Below are positions 1-14,734 of a stretch of 64,000 nucleotides of DNA, piece after piece; the first letter of the stretch is position 1; every line of letters starts with the position of its first letter. Below the pieces are notes generated by a model. It searched no databases, was not told the origin of the DNA, and saw only the letters and a program-made list of their open reading frames with translations. A program made the translations under genes and the position numbers. Source of the stretch: Tricholoma matsutake (lineage: Eukaryota > Basidiomycota > Agaricomycetes > Agaricales > Tricholomataceae); NCBI GenBank assembly GCA_026075535.2, contig AP026540.1:7316001-7380000 (forward strand), in the 5' to 3' direction.

Positions 1-50
1 GTAAGTTTAGTTGCCACTCATTCTTGTCAGTCACACTTATGCTCTTGAAG

Positions 51-3000
51 TACCGAGCTTTCCGACCACCAGAGTTCTCTCTCAATGATGCGAAATCACG
101 CTTACAGTTCGCAGGGAAGGCCATCCTTGAAAGTGTTCGCGAACATAATCGGAAGTGGACATGGGCTTATTTTGCAGAGAGACGCGATGATAGGAACAGA
201 TATGTTGACTTGTTCTGTGCAAAACTTATAAATCTCCTTACAGAGATAGTGAGTCTATGTCATTTATACGTTCTACACTCTGACATTTGTTAAAGGACTT
301 GAAAGACTTTGAATCTTTGGAGAGAAAGCTGTCGTACGAAGACATACGCTTTTACAGATCTATTGCACGTTCCCGCCTTAGAAAAGATCAGGCCCTGCGG
401 AGGAAGCTGGAAGAAGAAAAGAAACGACAGTCATCAAAACAAGGGTGGACAAGCTGGATTTGGGGTTCCTCGACTGATATTATATCCGAGGAAGATCCTG
501 CCTTTGGAAAGACAATGACAGCTGACCAGCGAAAGGAGTTGTATGATATCCTGGACTTCGATGAAAAGGCAGCTCTTGTGGAATCTCTCCAACATTCCCG
601 AGATTCAATGACAGTGCGGATCTCTGCGAAGTTGAACAAAGGTTCCTTTTCACTCAGAACGGACCCCCATGGTGATGCTAAGGAAGTGACCTCAGTTGTC
701 TTTGATGTGCTTCAGGCCAATTTCATCCAAAGACCTGACAATTTCGAAGCATCTGTCTCCCTGGGTGAGCTTGGGGTGTTTGACGGCACGACGAAGAATA
801 CCCTTCACCCCCAAATTGTGCATGTCAAGAACACCGTAAATACCTCTGACTTTGCGGTGGCGGAGGTTGGCCATGCCCAGAACCGCTCCAGAGAACCGTT
901 CTTCTTTATCAAGTTCGAGAAGAACCCTTTAGACGAGAGAGCGGATAACGCGTTGACAGTGCGCATGCGCCACATGCAAATAATATATCAACGAGGTTAT
1001 GTCGAAGCCATCTACAAGTTTTTCAAACCCCCTGAAAACCAGTTAGAGTCAGTCGAAGCATTGTTGGTTCGTTTCCTTCCACCAGTGCTTGTAATTTTTG
1101 TCTGAGGTTTGAATATCAGAATGTTGCCAGTCAGACTCTGGACGGGCTTCGTAAAGAAACACGGGCCGGTCTAGAATTTGCACTTCAAACCCACAAGACA
1201 GTAGACGTCCATATGGATATGAATGCCCCTGTCATCATCATTCCTGAGGAGTGCGTCTTTCATTAGTTTGGTGCTACTGACTGGCTGATCTCATTTTCGC
1301 AGTGTTACTACGAATGATTGCAAACATCTAATAATCGATGCTGGTCATATATCAATCGAAAGTGACCTGGCAGATAAAAAGGCCATCCGTACAATCCGTT
1401 TGAAACGCAATCAGAAATACACTGACGAAGACTATCAATATCTCGAGTCTCTGATGTACGACAAAATGTCGCTCAAGTTAGATGCCGCTCAGGTGAGTAG
1501 TTAGTCTGACAGTGTTCTTTAGATATTGAATTCTCCTTAGTTCATCGTTGGCAATAATTTACAGTCTTGTATCGAAGCCCTGGAATCGGGTTCCAGCGAT
1601 TCTCTTCATCTTGTAGAGAGAGTTAATCTCGATCTGCAAGTACAGAACTCCATTGTTCCCTCAGCCGTGAGTCTTGCACGGTTCAAAATTTCTGGACAGC
1701 TCCCCTCTCTCCATGTCAATTTTTCCGATATAAAATACAAGTCGCTTATGCGACTCGTCGAAGTATGTATCCCCAGGTTTGAGAATAGCGAGGCAAGCAG
1801 CGTCTCTCCTTCAGCCGTGATCAGACCATCCGCGGATGGTTTCCAGTTGTCTTCTGGACTATTTCGACAGCCTGAAATGGAATACAACGTGGATGACAAT
1901 GATAACGAAGACAACAAAACTGATGATGAAGGCTCGATGTCTCGGGAGGAGCTTTTCTTCGAAGCTGAAGACGGATCGCCTGAGGTCCGTATTACCTTCA
2001 TCAGATGTTTGCACATATCGTGATATTTTACAGCACCTTGAACTTCGCCAACACATTTTTGAGCTAGATTTTCAGGTTGACAGTTTACGAGCGACAATGT
2101 CGAAAATTACTCCTGAAGATGTTGAGAAATCTTTAGGACATATATCTTTTGAACGGTTTGTATTGGGGTTTGCCCTAGCCAAGTACGACATGAAAGTAGA
2201 TATCAACCTTCGGTAATTAAATCACGATTTCAACTTGGCTTGTTTATTCATTTCTTATGCAGGTCGTTGTCGATGGATCTTGTGCAGCCAGGAACGGAGA
2301 AGCCTCTCAGATTCGTGTCTTCGGCAGCCTTCACCATATCTCAAGACCAAGATCATGATCTACTCACCGTTGCTTATGTCCGGGCGCAAAAGCTATCTCC
2401 GGAGTACATGACCGTTTTTGAGAGTATTGACCAAAGCATCGACATCAAAATATCCACCTTCATATTTCGAGCAGCACCAGAACCCATCATCTCACTATAC
2501 GATTTTGTCATGACGACTTTTGCCTCTCAGTCGAAAGTGACGACGGATGGGGGTGAAGATCTTCCTAAAGACGAAATCGTTGTTAATCGTCAACAAGAGG
2601 CCGAAGAAAGGATTCGCGTCTTGGTCAAACTTGCAAGCGTTCAGAGTCGGTCACATGTTATCATCTTTTTATTCAGTGTAATTGATTGTTCTTTCCGTAG
2701 TCATCTTGATCGATGGCATTGACAGTCTTGCTACACTCTCTCTATCCACTGCTGACGTTGCGGTTTTCTTGCGCCCCAAAACTCTTCGAGTAACGGGTCG
2801 ATTGGGCAATCTCGCCCTCAGAAACGACAAACAAGCTTATGCCATTCGTGAGGATTTCAATCATATATTGTCTATCGAAGGCCAGAATTTTGCCGAATTT
2901 CGATATCAGACGTTTGATCCTGATGAAGACGCCTACATGGGTATCAAGTCCACCGTATACCTTAAAGCCGCGTCTGTCAAACTGCATTTTTTAGAGGAGC

Positions 3001-6000
3001 CCCTCAGAGACATCTATCTCTTCGTTGTAAAACTTGCGAAACTCAAAGGGCTTTACGATGCAGCAACTCAAGTTGCCGTTCAAAGAGCTTCTGAGATTGA
3101 ACGGTTACAGTTCGAGGTCTCTATAAAGACCCCAATACTAGTCTTCCCTTCTAGGCCAACACAATCATGCGATGTTCTGATAATGCGCCTTGGTGAAATT
3201 AGCGCTCGGAACACGTTCGAAACAACAGTTAACAAAGTCGCGGCGAGTCTTAATGGCATACAATTCGTGTCCATCTTATACAAGGAAGGTCAAGCATCAA
3301 CTTTGAAGATAATTGACGACGTCGATGTCACAGCAGTTATAATCCAAGGAAGTGGCATCGACCGAGGAATGGACCACGATTACCCAGATAATCAAGTATG
3401 TTTCTCATATATGTTTTCTTTTTTGACCTTCATGAATGCTTCAGATTTCTGTCAACATTTCCGACGTTAGGTTATACCTAACTCAAACGCAGTATGGACT
3501 CATGATCCAGTTGTCGCAAGCCATCCCTCGGGTTGTCGTTGGCGTCCCCGATGAGATTTCTGAAATAGACTATGTTGCGTCAACAGAAGCTAGCACACCT
3601 CCCCATGAAGAGCCGAAATTAGTCGATTTGGAGCCTGAACTTTCTGCTACAGACGGCAGCCGGATTTGGCCGACTCTAGACCTCATCGTCTGCGTCAATG
3701 CAATAAAGCTACAGCTGTATGATGCCACCGCTTTCGGAGAGCAAAATCTGAAAGATCACGGAATTGCAAGATTTGCTCTGAACGACAATACCCTCCGACT
3801 GAAGATACTTTCTGATGGCGCAACAGAAGTTCAAGTGGTCCTGAGGTCTCTCACAATGAACAATATCAGACCCGGCAAGACCAAGTTCCGCGAGATGATA
3901 CCAGCCGCACGACATGAGAGGAATCAGTTCATGTTACTGTACACCATGTCAGGTGGGGTTGGCGGTTCCTCGCTTGCTGTTCTCACAGTCGACTCCCCCC
4001 AAATCATATTTGCTGTCGACCCATTGATGGCTTTGCTTGGGTTCTTCACGAACTCTGCTGTGAGCCGCCCCCTTTCCGATGAACACGTGATGAAGAACGA
4101 ACAAAATACTCTTGCCGATAGAAAAATGGACTATCGCATTGATCTCCACGACCTTTCTGTCAGCGTGCTGGAGAATGACGCGGACCCAGAATCTCATTCC
4201 ATACAGCTTTCTGTGGACCAGATACTCTTATCACAACAGGTAGGTTTCGTTCTCTCTTTCGTTGTACACGCATGTCATCGATTGGGTATAGGGTATCATG
4301 GCACTCACCGTCAGCCAATTAGGAATGTCACTGACGCGAATGGGAAAACTATCCGAAAGCGTCCGATTTTTGGATGACGTCGATTTAACCTTTTCCCTCG
4401 ACAGCCGCTCATCATCAGTTCAACAAATGATCAGTATGGAAATCTCTGCCAAGCCCATTGTCTTCCGTGCATCATATCGCGATATGAAACTGATCACATC
4501 CATTGTCAACAAGGCGATCGAGTTATATGGCAGTTCTCAAACATCGAATGCGATTAACGACAAAGCGAGTGCTGTCGAATCTTTAACTGGTATGCCATCA
4601 GAAGGGCAGTCATCAAAGTCCTTCGCATCAAAACTTCTGTCGCATCCCATAGGAAATGCTAGAGTTCTCATGTCGAAGGAGCAGGTAAGTGGGACCGCAA
4701 ATGTTTAATTGTGTCTTTTATCGTCGATCAGCTCAAAGGATCTTTTGACGGATTACGCTTGATTCTTATCGGCGATCTACATGAGCAACCTATGCTTCAT
4801 CTCAAAGTCAAACCATTTATAGTTGGAGCGAAGGACTGGTCAGGAGAGGTAATTTGCGAGCATTTGAACTTCACCTAATATTCATAATCTATGCAGCTCC
4901 ATGCGACAACGACCATGGCAACTCAACTCAGCTACTGGAATTTAACCAATTCTCATTGGGAGCCCTGTAAGTTCGCTGAGTTTCATGAGGCCGTGGCTAA
5001 CCTGCGGGACCTCACCAGTGATAGATCCTTGGACCTTCACAATCGTGGTCTGTGATCTTTTTACATTTTTGCTGAGATGAGCTCTGAAAATCACCAGATT
5101 GCGCAGAACAACCCCAAGCCGGGTATCAATATCACGATATCCGCTAGAGAGCGTCTTGACCTCAACATTAGTACGACATTCGCGGAACTTGCCTTAAATA
5201 TGTTGGGAAGGGAAGGCGAACAGGTCCTCCAGAAAGCGCGTGGGACATATGCCCCTTATCGGATACGCAATCGCACAGGCTTAGGGATATTTGTTTGGTC
5301 TGATATTGACGGAAGTTCTTCCGCGAAGGATGCATCTGCTGTTAAAATTCTTCACGACCAAATTGTTGATTGGAGATTCGATGACTGGAGAACCATGCGC
5401 GAGGTAACGGAATCAATATTTTCACTATTTCATCCATCCTGAGCATTCGTTGCAGCACGCTTCCTCTGGCCAGCATAGCATAGGACTTGAGTTCATCGGC
5501 AAAACGTGGGAACAATTGCGAAGCATACCTGTAGATCGCGAAGGGGAATATGTCTTTTCGCTTCGTCCCCGAACTCGGTACCCCAACCGTTTACTGTGCG
5601 AGGTCAAAGTGGTGGATAACGTGAAAGTTATCACCGTTCGGTCTACGTATAAAATTGAGAATCACACGCTATACCCGCTAGAATTGACCCTTGTCGACGA
5701 TACTGGCCACCCGGTATACTCGATGGAGAAAATTGCCCCGGGAGAAGACTACTCGCTTCCCATTGAAGCTGTGACGCAAAACAAGGTTAGGATCCAACCT
5801 GACCGTAAGCTGCTCTAATTCTCTATCTGTTGGCTTTTAAAAACCTCGCCAACAGAAGGTTTCGGCTACAAATGGTGCTCAGCTATTCGTTGGGAAGACC
5901 TCATCACCAAGAAGGCTTTTACTATCAAGTGTTCTCATACTGATCCCAAAGAAGCACCGTTCTGCTTTCAAGCTTGGGTTCACACCGATGTCAATGACCT

Positions 6001-9000
6001 CGTTTCACGGTGAGGACGAGTCTGTTTTCCTATTTCTGCATTCTTATCCTTAAGTACAGGAGGTTGCCCAAAGTCAACCTCAAGCTCCGCGCCCCTCTTG
6101 AACTGGAAAATCTATTGCCATACAACCTGGAGTACCGAATTTATGATAAAGACACAGACCAAAATTGGAGAAGTTATTTGAGAAAAGGTGGCGTCATGCC
6201 GGTCCATTCGGTCGAACTCAGTCACTTCATATTGCTCAATGTCAACGTCCAAGATACCGGCAAGTGATGCCAGTGGATGCCTGCCCCCAGCTGACCCTGC
6301 TCTTAGTTTTCAATCCCAGTGACTTCGCCATAATCAGTACTGACGGTCACTCGGATTTCGACATCGAGAACCGTCTTACACTGCGTGATCACCACAACAA
6401 GAAGTTAGATCTGAAGTTGAATTATATGCAAGTGAAGGCCCCCCTAATTGACCGCCCCTTCTGATAATGCATTAGCCGATACCCTGAGTCCGGTGGTGCC
6501 TTCAAAGTCCAAATATACAGCCCTTACATCGTCATCAATAAAACAGGCCTTCCTTTTTCCATTAAGTCCACCGGGTCTAATAAGGCCGGGTCCCAGGCTG
6601 TCGCAGGAGATATTTACTCAGGTAGCATCAATCTGACTAGTTTTGTCGAAAAGCTCACAATCGTGCAACGTAGATGCAATATCAAAACCAAGTCCATTCA
6701 GTAAGATTCGATCAATTGAGCCAGCCACCTGCATAGCTGACGGATTTTGGAGTGTTATCACATCCACATGATAATGGCAAGGAATTTTTGTTTCAGATAG
6801 GTGAATCCGCGTGGTCCAAGGTACTTGAAATCTAGTATCAAATCCACTATCTCACATAGGTGTCCAGATAATCAGCGTCGAAGCCCCTGCTGCGGAAATA
6901 GCCTTAGTTGTTAGCTCTCAGAAGCAAAAATCAGACGAAGTTCACGTCGGCTTGTCATGGAGTGAAGGCATCGGCAAATACAAATTGACAAAGGTCATCA
7001 CCATTGCACCTCGTTTCCTGATCAAAAACAATCTGTCGGAGGCAATATCGTTTCGTGAGCACGGTGTTGCTCCACGGGACCGGTCAGTCATCAAATCTGG
7101 GGAACGCTGCCCACTCCACGTCATTCGGACGGGTGCAGAGAAGCTCCTCACTGTTGCCTTTTCAGGCTTAAACACCCAATGGTTGGTTCGTCTACATAAG
7201 CTATCTAAGGCTTGGTTTTTGAAGATAAACAGGTCGCCTCCAATTAACATCGAAGACATAGGCTCAGTGCACTTCCGTCTTCGCATTCCTGATGATGCTA
7301 GGGTTCAAATTATCCGCGCGGACGTACAAATCAGCGGCCCAACCATATTCATAACCTTTGAAGCGGCGGCGGACGGATGGCCTTTCATCATCGAAAACGA
7401 AAGCGATTACACGGTTTCATTTTGCCAACAGGTTTGCCAAACTTAGCATCCTTGAACTGAAACTGAGAAGTTCTTATTCAGGACGCCAGTCGGGAGATCA
7501 AAGGAGGTTCAGCCAAGACCCACCCAACTTATCATTTGAAGTGTCATAAAAATGCCCCTTATGCTTGGGATTTCCCTGCCGCCAGAGACAAGAAGCTTTT
7601 GCTAACAATCAACAACACTTACAGAGTTGTTGACATTATGGAAATCGGTGACCTAGTTCCATTCGAATTCATTGTACGTGGTTGTATCGACTTTCGGATC
7701 CGTTTTCTTCCTTCTAATGTTAGGACAATCAACGTACAAAAGTGGTGTCACTTGATGTTCGCGCTGATAGTCATAAACAAGTGTTGCGAATTACTAATTA
7801 CAACCCTGACCGGAGCCTATATAAACCCAGGACCCAAAGCAATCTGGACCTCACGAGGAGACAGGATACAATTTCAAGCAGTGGGGAATCGTTCGAAGCG
7901 GTAACAGAAGATGTTGCTCCAACTCTAACGTTTAAGATAGAATTTGCTGGTATCGGTATCTCCTTGATCAACAGAAGAATGGTCGAAGTGGTCTTCATTT
8001 CCATGGACACCTTGAATTTTGAATACATCAACAACACCGTTGCTCAAGCCGTAAATTTGTCTTGCGGTACCCTCCAGGTCGATAATCAGTTACATGACGC
8101 CCTCTTTCCCGTCATCCTCCAGCCCACCCCCATCGCCAAGGCAAGCGGCGTCGCATCTTCACCCACCGTTCAAGCTTCTGTCATCTGGCTAAAAGATCAA
8201 GGTTGGCTTGTTCTTGTGATTGATATATACAGTCACGACTACCCACACTACCATATAGCACATGGCGTCCTTTTCATCAAATATTGTTCCATATTGCTTC
8301 AAGCCCTCACCATAGAAGCTGATGAAGATCTCTTGTTTTCCATTTATGATTTATCTCAAATCAAGGGTGTTTCATGGGAGGACGGAACTGAGGAGTGAGT
8401 TTTTTTTGATCCCTAGTCGAACTCCCAATGGAATAACATGTTTGTTTTCAAAGTGTTCTGCTTCAAAATATCGATATTATCCCCGAGCCGGCCGATATCT
8501 CCACAGGCCAGGATTTGTACTTCGAAGTCCTTGAACTCCAGCCAATCAAGCTTTCGCTGTCTTTTATGCGTACTGAGAGGGTCAGCAGTGAAGAAAAGTA
8601 TGGAAGCCTTATACTTTGAAATAAAGACTGACATAGCCTCCTAGGCTTAGCATCCGCAACCCTCTTGCTGTTGTGCTGAATGCGCTCACGATGACGGTGG
8701 GCAACATCAATGATGCGCCCCTCGAAATGAATGCGCTGGTCATTAAAGACATGCACCTAACCATGCCAGAGCTACAAAGCCGAGTCACATACCATTATCG
8801 TCAAGATGTTATCCGTCAGCTCTATAGAATCCTGGGTTCTGCCGACTTCATCGGTAACCCGGTGGGTTTGTTCACAAACGTTAGTTCTGGAGTTGCAGAT
8901 ATTTTCTACGAGCCATTTCACGGCGTGGTCATGCATGGAAATGGAGAACTGGGCATTGGAATTGCAAAGGTTCTGGGCAATGCACTTTTCCCCCGAACGA

Positions 9001-10275
9001 AAACATCTAATGTTATTGTCAGGGTGCCGCCAGCTTTGTCAAAAAGACCGTGTTTGGGCTTAGTGACAGCATGACAAAGTTTACAAGCAGTGTAGGAAAA
9101 GGTAACGCGTCTCTATATGCTCCAATTCATGCCTCCTTAATAACCAGGATGTTAGGTTTGTCAGCTGCAACGTTCGATTCTGAGTATCAAGCTCGGAGAC
9201 GGATGACCCAGCGGCGAAACAAGCCACGGCACGCAATGTAAGTTCTGCAAATGTCTATGGAGACGTTTACATTAGGATTCAATGATTTTATAAAGATATG
9301 GTGTTACGGCAGGGGGTGAGGCATTTGCAAGCAGCGTCACCAGTGCGATGGAAGGTGTTTTGGTAAGAATTTACTTATTACTTAGTAGACAGAGTTCTAT
9401 TCAAACCTTACACTTGTAGATGAAACCCATAGAAGGAGCCGAATCCGAGGGTGCCCTAGGTTTCTTCAAGGGTGTGGGGAAAGGTCTTGTGGGGTACTGT
9501 AATCTCTCTATAAAGGTTTCCACATTCCTGAAGAATCCCCTGCACCAGCGTGGTCACCAAACCTGTTATCGGCGTGTTCGACTTAGCGTCAAACGTTTCA
9601 GAGGGTAAGTTAGTTCCTTGTGCCCTTAATTCCCTTCGAATCATTTTCTCATAATCTGAAAGGCATCCGCAACACCACGACTGTCTTCGATAATCCCGAA
9701 CGTGATCGTATACGGCTTGTGAAATTCCTCAACCTTTGCCTTTGTCTAGTTATTTGCTAATGCCTTTCCTTGCCGTCCAGCCCCGGCATGTATCTGCAGA
9801 TGGGATACTACGTGTAAGCCTTGACAATGATATCCTTAATTATCGCTGACAGATCATACAGCCCTACTCCGCCCGTGAAGCACTCGGTCAATACTGGATG
9901 AAGGATTTGAACAACGGCGCATATCGACAAGAAGCTTACGTTGCACATATCAGTACGCCTGTCACCATTGGCTCAGAGTCAGATACTCACCGCTTCATTC
10001 CTCCAGATTCTACGGAGGACCATACTGTCGTGCTTCTCACAGCTTCCCGGGTGTTGTCGTTCTGGTCCAGAAAGCTACAACTGGACTGGGACTTACCATT
10101 TACTCAGGTTCAGGGGGTGACAGTAGAGGATACTGGAATACGCTTTGCCCACAAAGCAGGAAAGGAAAACGACAAATTTGCTTTCATTCCTGACAAAAGT
10201 TCCCAATCGTGGTTTTTCGGGCAAGTTACTTTGGTCGTCAAGTCATTCAATGCACGAAAAAGGATGGATGGATGA
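51..10275 (+). CDS. VPS13: VPS13-family bridge-like lipid transfer protein, 5' end outside window
   Basis: Long multi-exon gene whose 5' part lies left of the window. Position 1 is an intron donor (GTAAGT) and coding resumes at 51. The N-terminal part (51-1100) carries VPS13 hallmarks such as WAYFAERRDDRNRYVDL and LSYEDIRFYRSIARSRLRK. The SHR-BD/DUF1162 region follows at about 5850-6300 (LRAPLELENLLPYNLEYRIY). The VPS13_C/ATG2-like part lies at about 8650-9700 (GFFKGVGKGLVG, TKPVIGVFDLASNVSEG), and a C-terminal PH-like domain at about 9900-10240 ends in KSFNARKRMDG. The family forms a hydrophobic groove that moves phospholipids between membranes at contact sites (ER, mitochondria, vacuole, prospore membrane). 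Roughly 2,900 residues are present; the missing start should be a few hundred residues including the chorein motif. No frame break was seen, though not every exon was checked. Confidence 0.93.
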
Positions 10276-10400
10276 TTCCAAGTGGGGTATTATGTAAAGC
10301 ATATCTGTTGCTGAAAGGACTTGTATCCAACAAGTAAACTTCGAAGGATGAAGGAAAAACTCAGGGTATCAAGTAGTATAACTATGTTGCATTGTGACAC

Positions 10401-13400
10401 CTACACTGTGGCAGAGGTTGGCATCGCATGCTCACGAGAATGGATGGCAGTTGCATTGCTGGAAACACGTTCTCGTGTGATCTTGGAAACTGATTGTTTA
10501 CCGAAATCATCAAAATCCTCATCTGGCTCTTGGCCAGCCTCGAAACTTCCGTAACTCCTACGAGGACTAGTCGAGTAGGCGCTTTGGAAGTCCGTATCAG
10601 AGTCATCCGTAGTGGTTGCTAGCGGCTTTACTTGACCCGTAGAAGGCAATCCGGCAGGCTTAAGGGAAGATTCTGTTGTAGGGCTGTTTTGTGTTGGAAG
10701 GGGCTCTGATGGATTCCCTTCATCGTGGCTACCGGCAGAGAAGGAACCACGTGTTGGTGTTTTGTTTTCTTGTTCCGACTGACTGACCAGACGAGATCTA
10801 GTGTGTGTAACCGTCGACGCGGTTCCTTCGTCGGTATAAACGCTGGTGCCAGTTTGGGTTGATGATGCAGTTCCGCTCCTTTTTCTATTCTTCGTATGAG
10901 TCTTGACAGCGAGGCGCGGGCTTTTCGACGAACGGGTGCGGATGGGTGCAGCTTCCGAAGGGTCCTCTTCGCTGTCTCCGGTCGCGTAATCTTTCCACCT
11001 GTTCCGTCGACGATCGGAAGCAAGAGCAGTTTCGAGCTGTCGACGTCGGGTGAATAGATTTGACTTCATAATACATGTATGACTGACCTTCTGCTCTATC
11101 TGAAGCACCTTTTGGGCGATCTTTTCGCTTCTCTGACTAATGCCTTCATCTACGGCATTCATACCATCTTGGGGCGCATCAACTTCAGAGGCTGAAAATC
11201 GTTTCTTTCGGCTCGGTGTCGAGGGCAGGTCCTCCTCCTCGTCCTCTTGTATAGTGCCTGTTGTCATTTCAGATTTACTTCCCTGGAGGAACTCTGGGTC
11301 ATCTTCATCATATGTCTCGGCCAATGTAGATTCCGTCCCGAAGGATCGTAAATGATGATTTTTGGCCGCATCGCTGGCGCGTCTGGAGCGGGAAGGTGCA
11401 GAAGCAGACGAAAGACGACTGTTGGGACGAGAACCACCATAATCAGACTCATCGATGTCAACCGCCATCGACGCCAGGGCTCTTTCAATCTGCGCCTCGA
11501 CTTCAGCCACCATCTCAGCGCGCTCTTGCTCCATCCGGTCCATCGTTTCCTTCATCCGTGCCAGCTCCATCATCGCTTCCTTGTGGGCCAACTCGGTATC
11601 CTTGAGTTCTATTCATTGCAAATTAACTTTACAATTGGAGATATGAACCACGACACGCTTACGGTTTTGAAGCTTGTTTTTCTCCACTGCAGTGAGGGTA
11701 ACAAGACCCGAAAGCCTTTTAGTCTCTCTCTGTTCTTTGTTTATTTTCGTTCTGAGTTGATTAGCCTCGACGCTAAGCTTTTCCGCATACTGCTCGAAAG
11801 TAACAAATTTATCTCGCCAAAGGTCTGATTCCGTCATCAAGAAGTTAAGGCGGCGAGAGAGCCGTCCAATCTTGGTTTCAAGGTCATCTCGAGCATCGAC
11901 AAAAGCCGTTGCACGTTTACGGATGGAATGTTGGATGAGTTGTTCTGCAGCTGTCAGCTGAGGTTGTCGTTTAACGACGCCAAACATGCTCATGCGTTTG
12001 AGGAATGAGGGTTTTTTGAACTTTGGACAACAAATGATTCAGCATCAACTTCCGATTACATGCTCTGCTCACCTTGTCTTGCAGCACGAAATCAAATGCT
12101 TGTATGATACGTGTCGAGTGCCACCATTCTGGAGGCTTGATCTGCTCAGCAACGGAAGCTGAGGAAGCCCCTCGCTTTGCTTGGATCTTGCATACAGGCC
12201 TGAATCGCCCAGCCGGAAAAGCTTCCTTGAATTCACTGCAAAGCTAAACACTGAGATCGAAACTGTGTGCACGAAAGAACGACTTACCTTGGAACAGAAT
12301 GGTCGGGATGATAATGAGAATCAAAGGCCGCCAACAACTTCTGTCTATATTTCTCGCGTTGTTGTTTAGTAGAAATGGCACCAGCTGGGGGAGAGGAACA
12401 GCTCCTATGTGAAACATTAGTTGGTCAATTCTTTCATTAATGATCTATCCATACAAGTAGTTTATGTCCCTATGATGAAAAGATCAGATTTTGCTTACTC
12501 CAGCATCGAAAAACCTACAGGTCGCAGACGCACACTTCGGGAGCAGGCCTTATGCTGTACCTTGCCTCCGTCGCCAGGCCCATGATCCATGGACCAGGAT
12601 CATCAATATATATCTTGGCATCCCGCGAGTGGACTGCCGGGAGACAAATACCATTCCAGCCACGCAACTCCACAAGATATCTTACTGTCGAGACTGCAAT
12701 CTGTGATCAACAGATACAATCAGACTGGAACAACTCGGTAAGGCAGGAAAAGCTTACCCCGAGCATAGTTGGATACCTGGAATAAAATAAGATACGCCCG
12801 GTCGGAGCAAGGGCAATCTAAAAAGAAAGATAATTATCAGCGAGCGATTCCCTGGGTAGAAGAACACCCCACTTCACAGATCGTCAATATGTTATCGATA
12901 TTCAAACATTTAAACAAGGGCCACATTGTGAAATTGATATCCACAAGCCCACGACCGAAATCAAGCCCTCCGGGGAACCGTGCAATGACTTCGAGGTTGG
13001 AGTCGCCACCATCGCTTTTGGGACTCGCGTCAAGCTTAATCAAATCTCCAGCACGAGGGGCCGGATGCGCAAGAATTTTGGAGATTTGGAGGGTATGTGA
13101 CTGTACGTCTTTGGAGAAACGTGCCCACGACAGGGTCAGATAGTCACGCATAAGATCGTACACCGGATGACGAGATACAAGTGCTACATGAAACTTGAAC
13201 GTCAGAAAACAAAGATTGGACGAGAAAAAAAAATTCACTCAGCGCATAAGGTAACCAAAATACAGTATCGCCTGGTAAAAATAAAGTGCTTTCGCCAGGT
13301 CCATGGCCGACGGTGCTGGTCGCCTCAAAATCACTTTCGCTCATAGCACCTTCAGCTTCTGTCTCGCCGCCATCTGTTTCCACATCGGCCCAGGGACCGC

Positions 13401-14734
13401 GGGCATTCTTCTTAGCACTCCTGCGTGCCTGAACAGTGGGGTCAGAGCCATCACTCAGTGCGCCTGACACATCCGCACGCAAGTTCTTGAGGCGCGAGGC
13501 GACCAGGGATTGCGCAGACTCCTTGCGCGATCGCCCAGCTTCCAGTGTACGACGAATCGCACTGCTGCGCTCCGCATCCGCGTGAGACCAGACAGTCAAG
13601 CACACTCCATGATAAGTTACAGTGCTTCCAGTGGTTTGATTCAAGTCGCCAGAGTTTGCAGTTGCCACGGCGGAAGATGTATTGTGCGCACCATGGCCAA
13701 GGAGACTAGGAGGGCCAAGGTAAGCCGAGGAAGGGCGTGCAAATGGATCATCAGTGTAGGGGTACGCAAAAGTTGCGGCAGAGGAACGGTTGTCGGTGCT
13801 AGATAGTACGGACGCGCGAAGGAGGTCGCCGGATGGCGTAGGTGCCAAAGGGGTATTAGGCGCAGGAAGTGTAAAGGTAAAAGTATGAATAGTAGATGCC
13901 GGCTGAAGAGTTGACGCGATCACCTCAACTTCGCGAGTAAAAGAGAGCTACAATAAAAGTTGGGTACGAGTGATATGGCGTGCAGTGTATTTTACTCACT
14001 TTCAGAGCTTTAGAAAGCATTTTGCCAACCTCTTGTTTGGATAAGGCACCAGCTCCCTTCATAACTTCTTCGTTCTTGCCCCGCTTCTTCTTCTTGCCGC
14101 CACCAGCACCCGGACTTACTGTACTGCCGAGCACTTCCGGTCTCCACCAACGACTGACAGCACCATCGCTATGGTGTAGACCCATGACAGAGTCAGGATC
14201 AGCAAGGGTCCAAGTATGAGGCGATTTTGGAAGGCCAGAGACCACGTAAAGGGAGGTAAGTGGTAAGGTGGGAACAAAAGAGGCCATAGGCGGCGGATCA
14301 CGAGCTGAACGCGTAGAAACGATCGAATTGCGCGCAGAAGCCGGAATGGGTTCCATGCTTCTGCGATGTTTAATGCCCAGAATACGGGAAGCCTTGTCGG
14401 TCCGGTGAGATGAAAGAGCGTTTGGGGTAGAAATTGCAGGGGCAGTGATAGTGATATAGTCAAGCTCGTCAGCTAAGGCTGATGGCTCAGTTGAATGAGA
14501 AGTAGAATTAGTTGGGACAGCAGTATGATTTGCAGGAGTAGTAGTTTTATTTTTATTTTCCAAAGAAATATTGATAACTGGAGTGCCAGCGCTGGAACGC
14601 GCCGAGTCGATTTTGACAGGCTTGGAGCGTGTTTTCTGAATTTCAGAAAGAGACTGGTCAGAAAAACGTGACTTGAGTATTCTATCAGCAGGCGCAGGAC
14701 TCGGAGGGACTGAAGGCCTCCGAATGGATGCCAT
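10401..14734 (-). CDS. DENN-domain protein with C-terminal coiled coil (putative Rab GEF)
   Basis: One gene running from ATG 14734 to the stop at 10401, roughly 1,200 residues. Its pieces look like two or three separate genes but splice in frame. The order is a disordered N-terminus, a uDENN-like part (SLYVVSGLPKSPHTWTLAD, about 14250), a linker, then the DENN core: DTVFWLPYAL joined to TLVSRHPVYDLMRDYLTLSW, then LAPTGRILFYSRYPTMLG, then AVHSRDAKIYIDDPGPWIMG and RPAPEVCVCDL. The last joins across an intron (donor about 12523, acceptor about 12406) to STKQQREKYRQKLLAAFDSH. A coiled coil follows (about 11950-11450), then a Ser/Arg-rich disordered tail. DENN proteins are guanine-nucleotide exchange factors for Rab GTPases. 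The substrate Rab is not deducible. A small in-tail intron (about 11039-11089) is likely. The exon chain is well supported by DENN conservation; exact junctions are by eye. Confidence 0.85.

Noticed and set aside
12361..12506. ATG at 12506 (MLE...) as the start of a separate coiled-coil gene, spliced in frame to SCSSPPAGAISTKQQ.
   Set aside because: The upstream DENN exon ending VCVCDL joins the same acceptor in phase and matches the expected DENN continuation, so the ATG is inside an intron.
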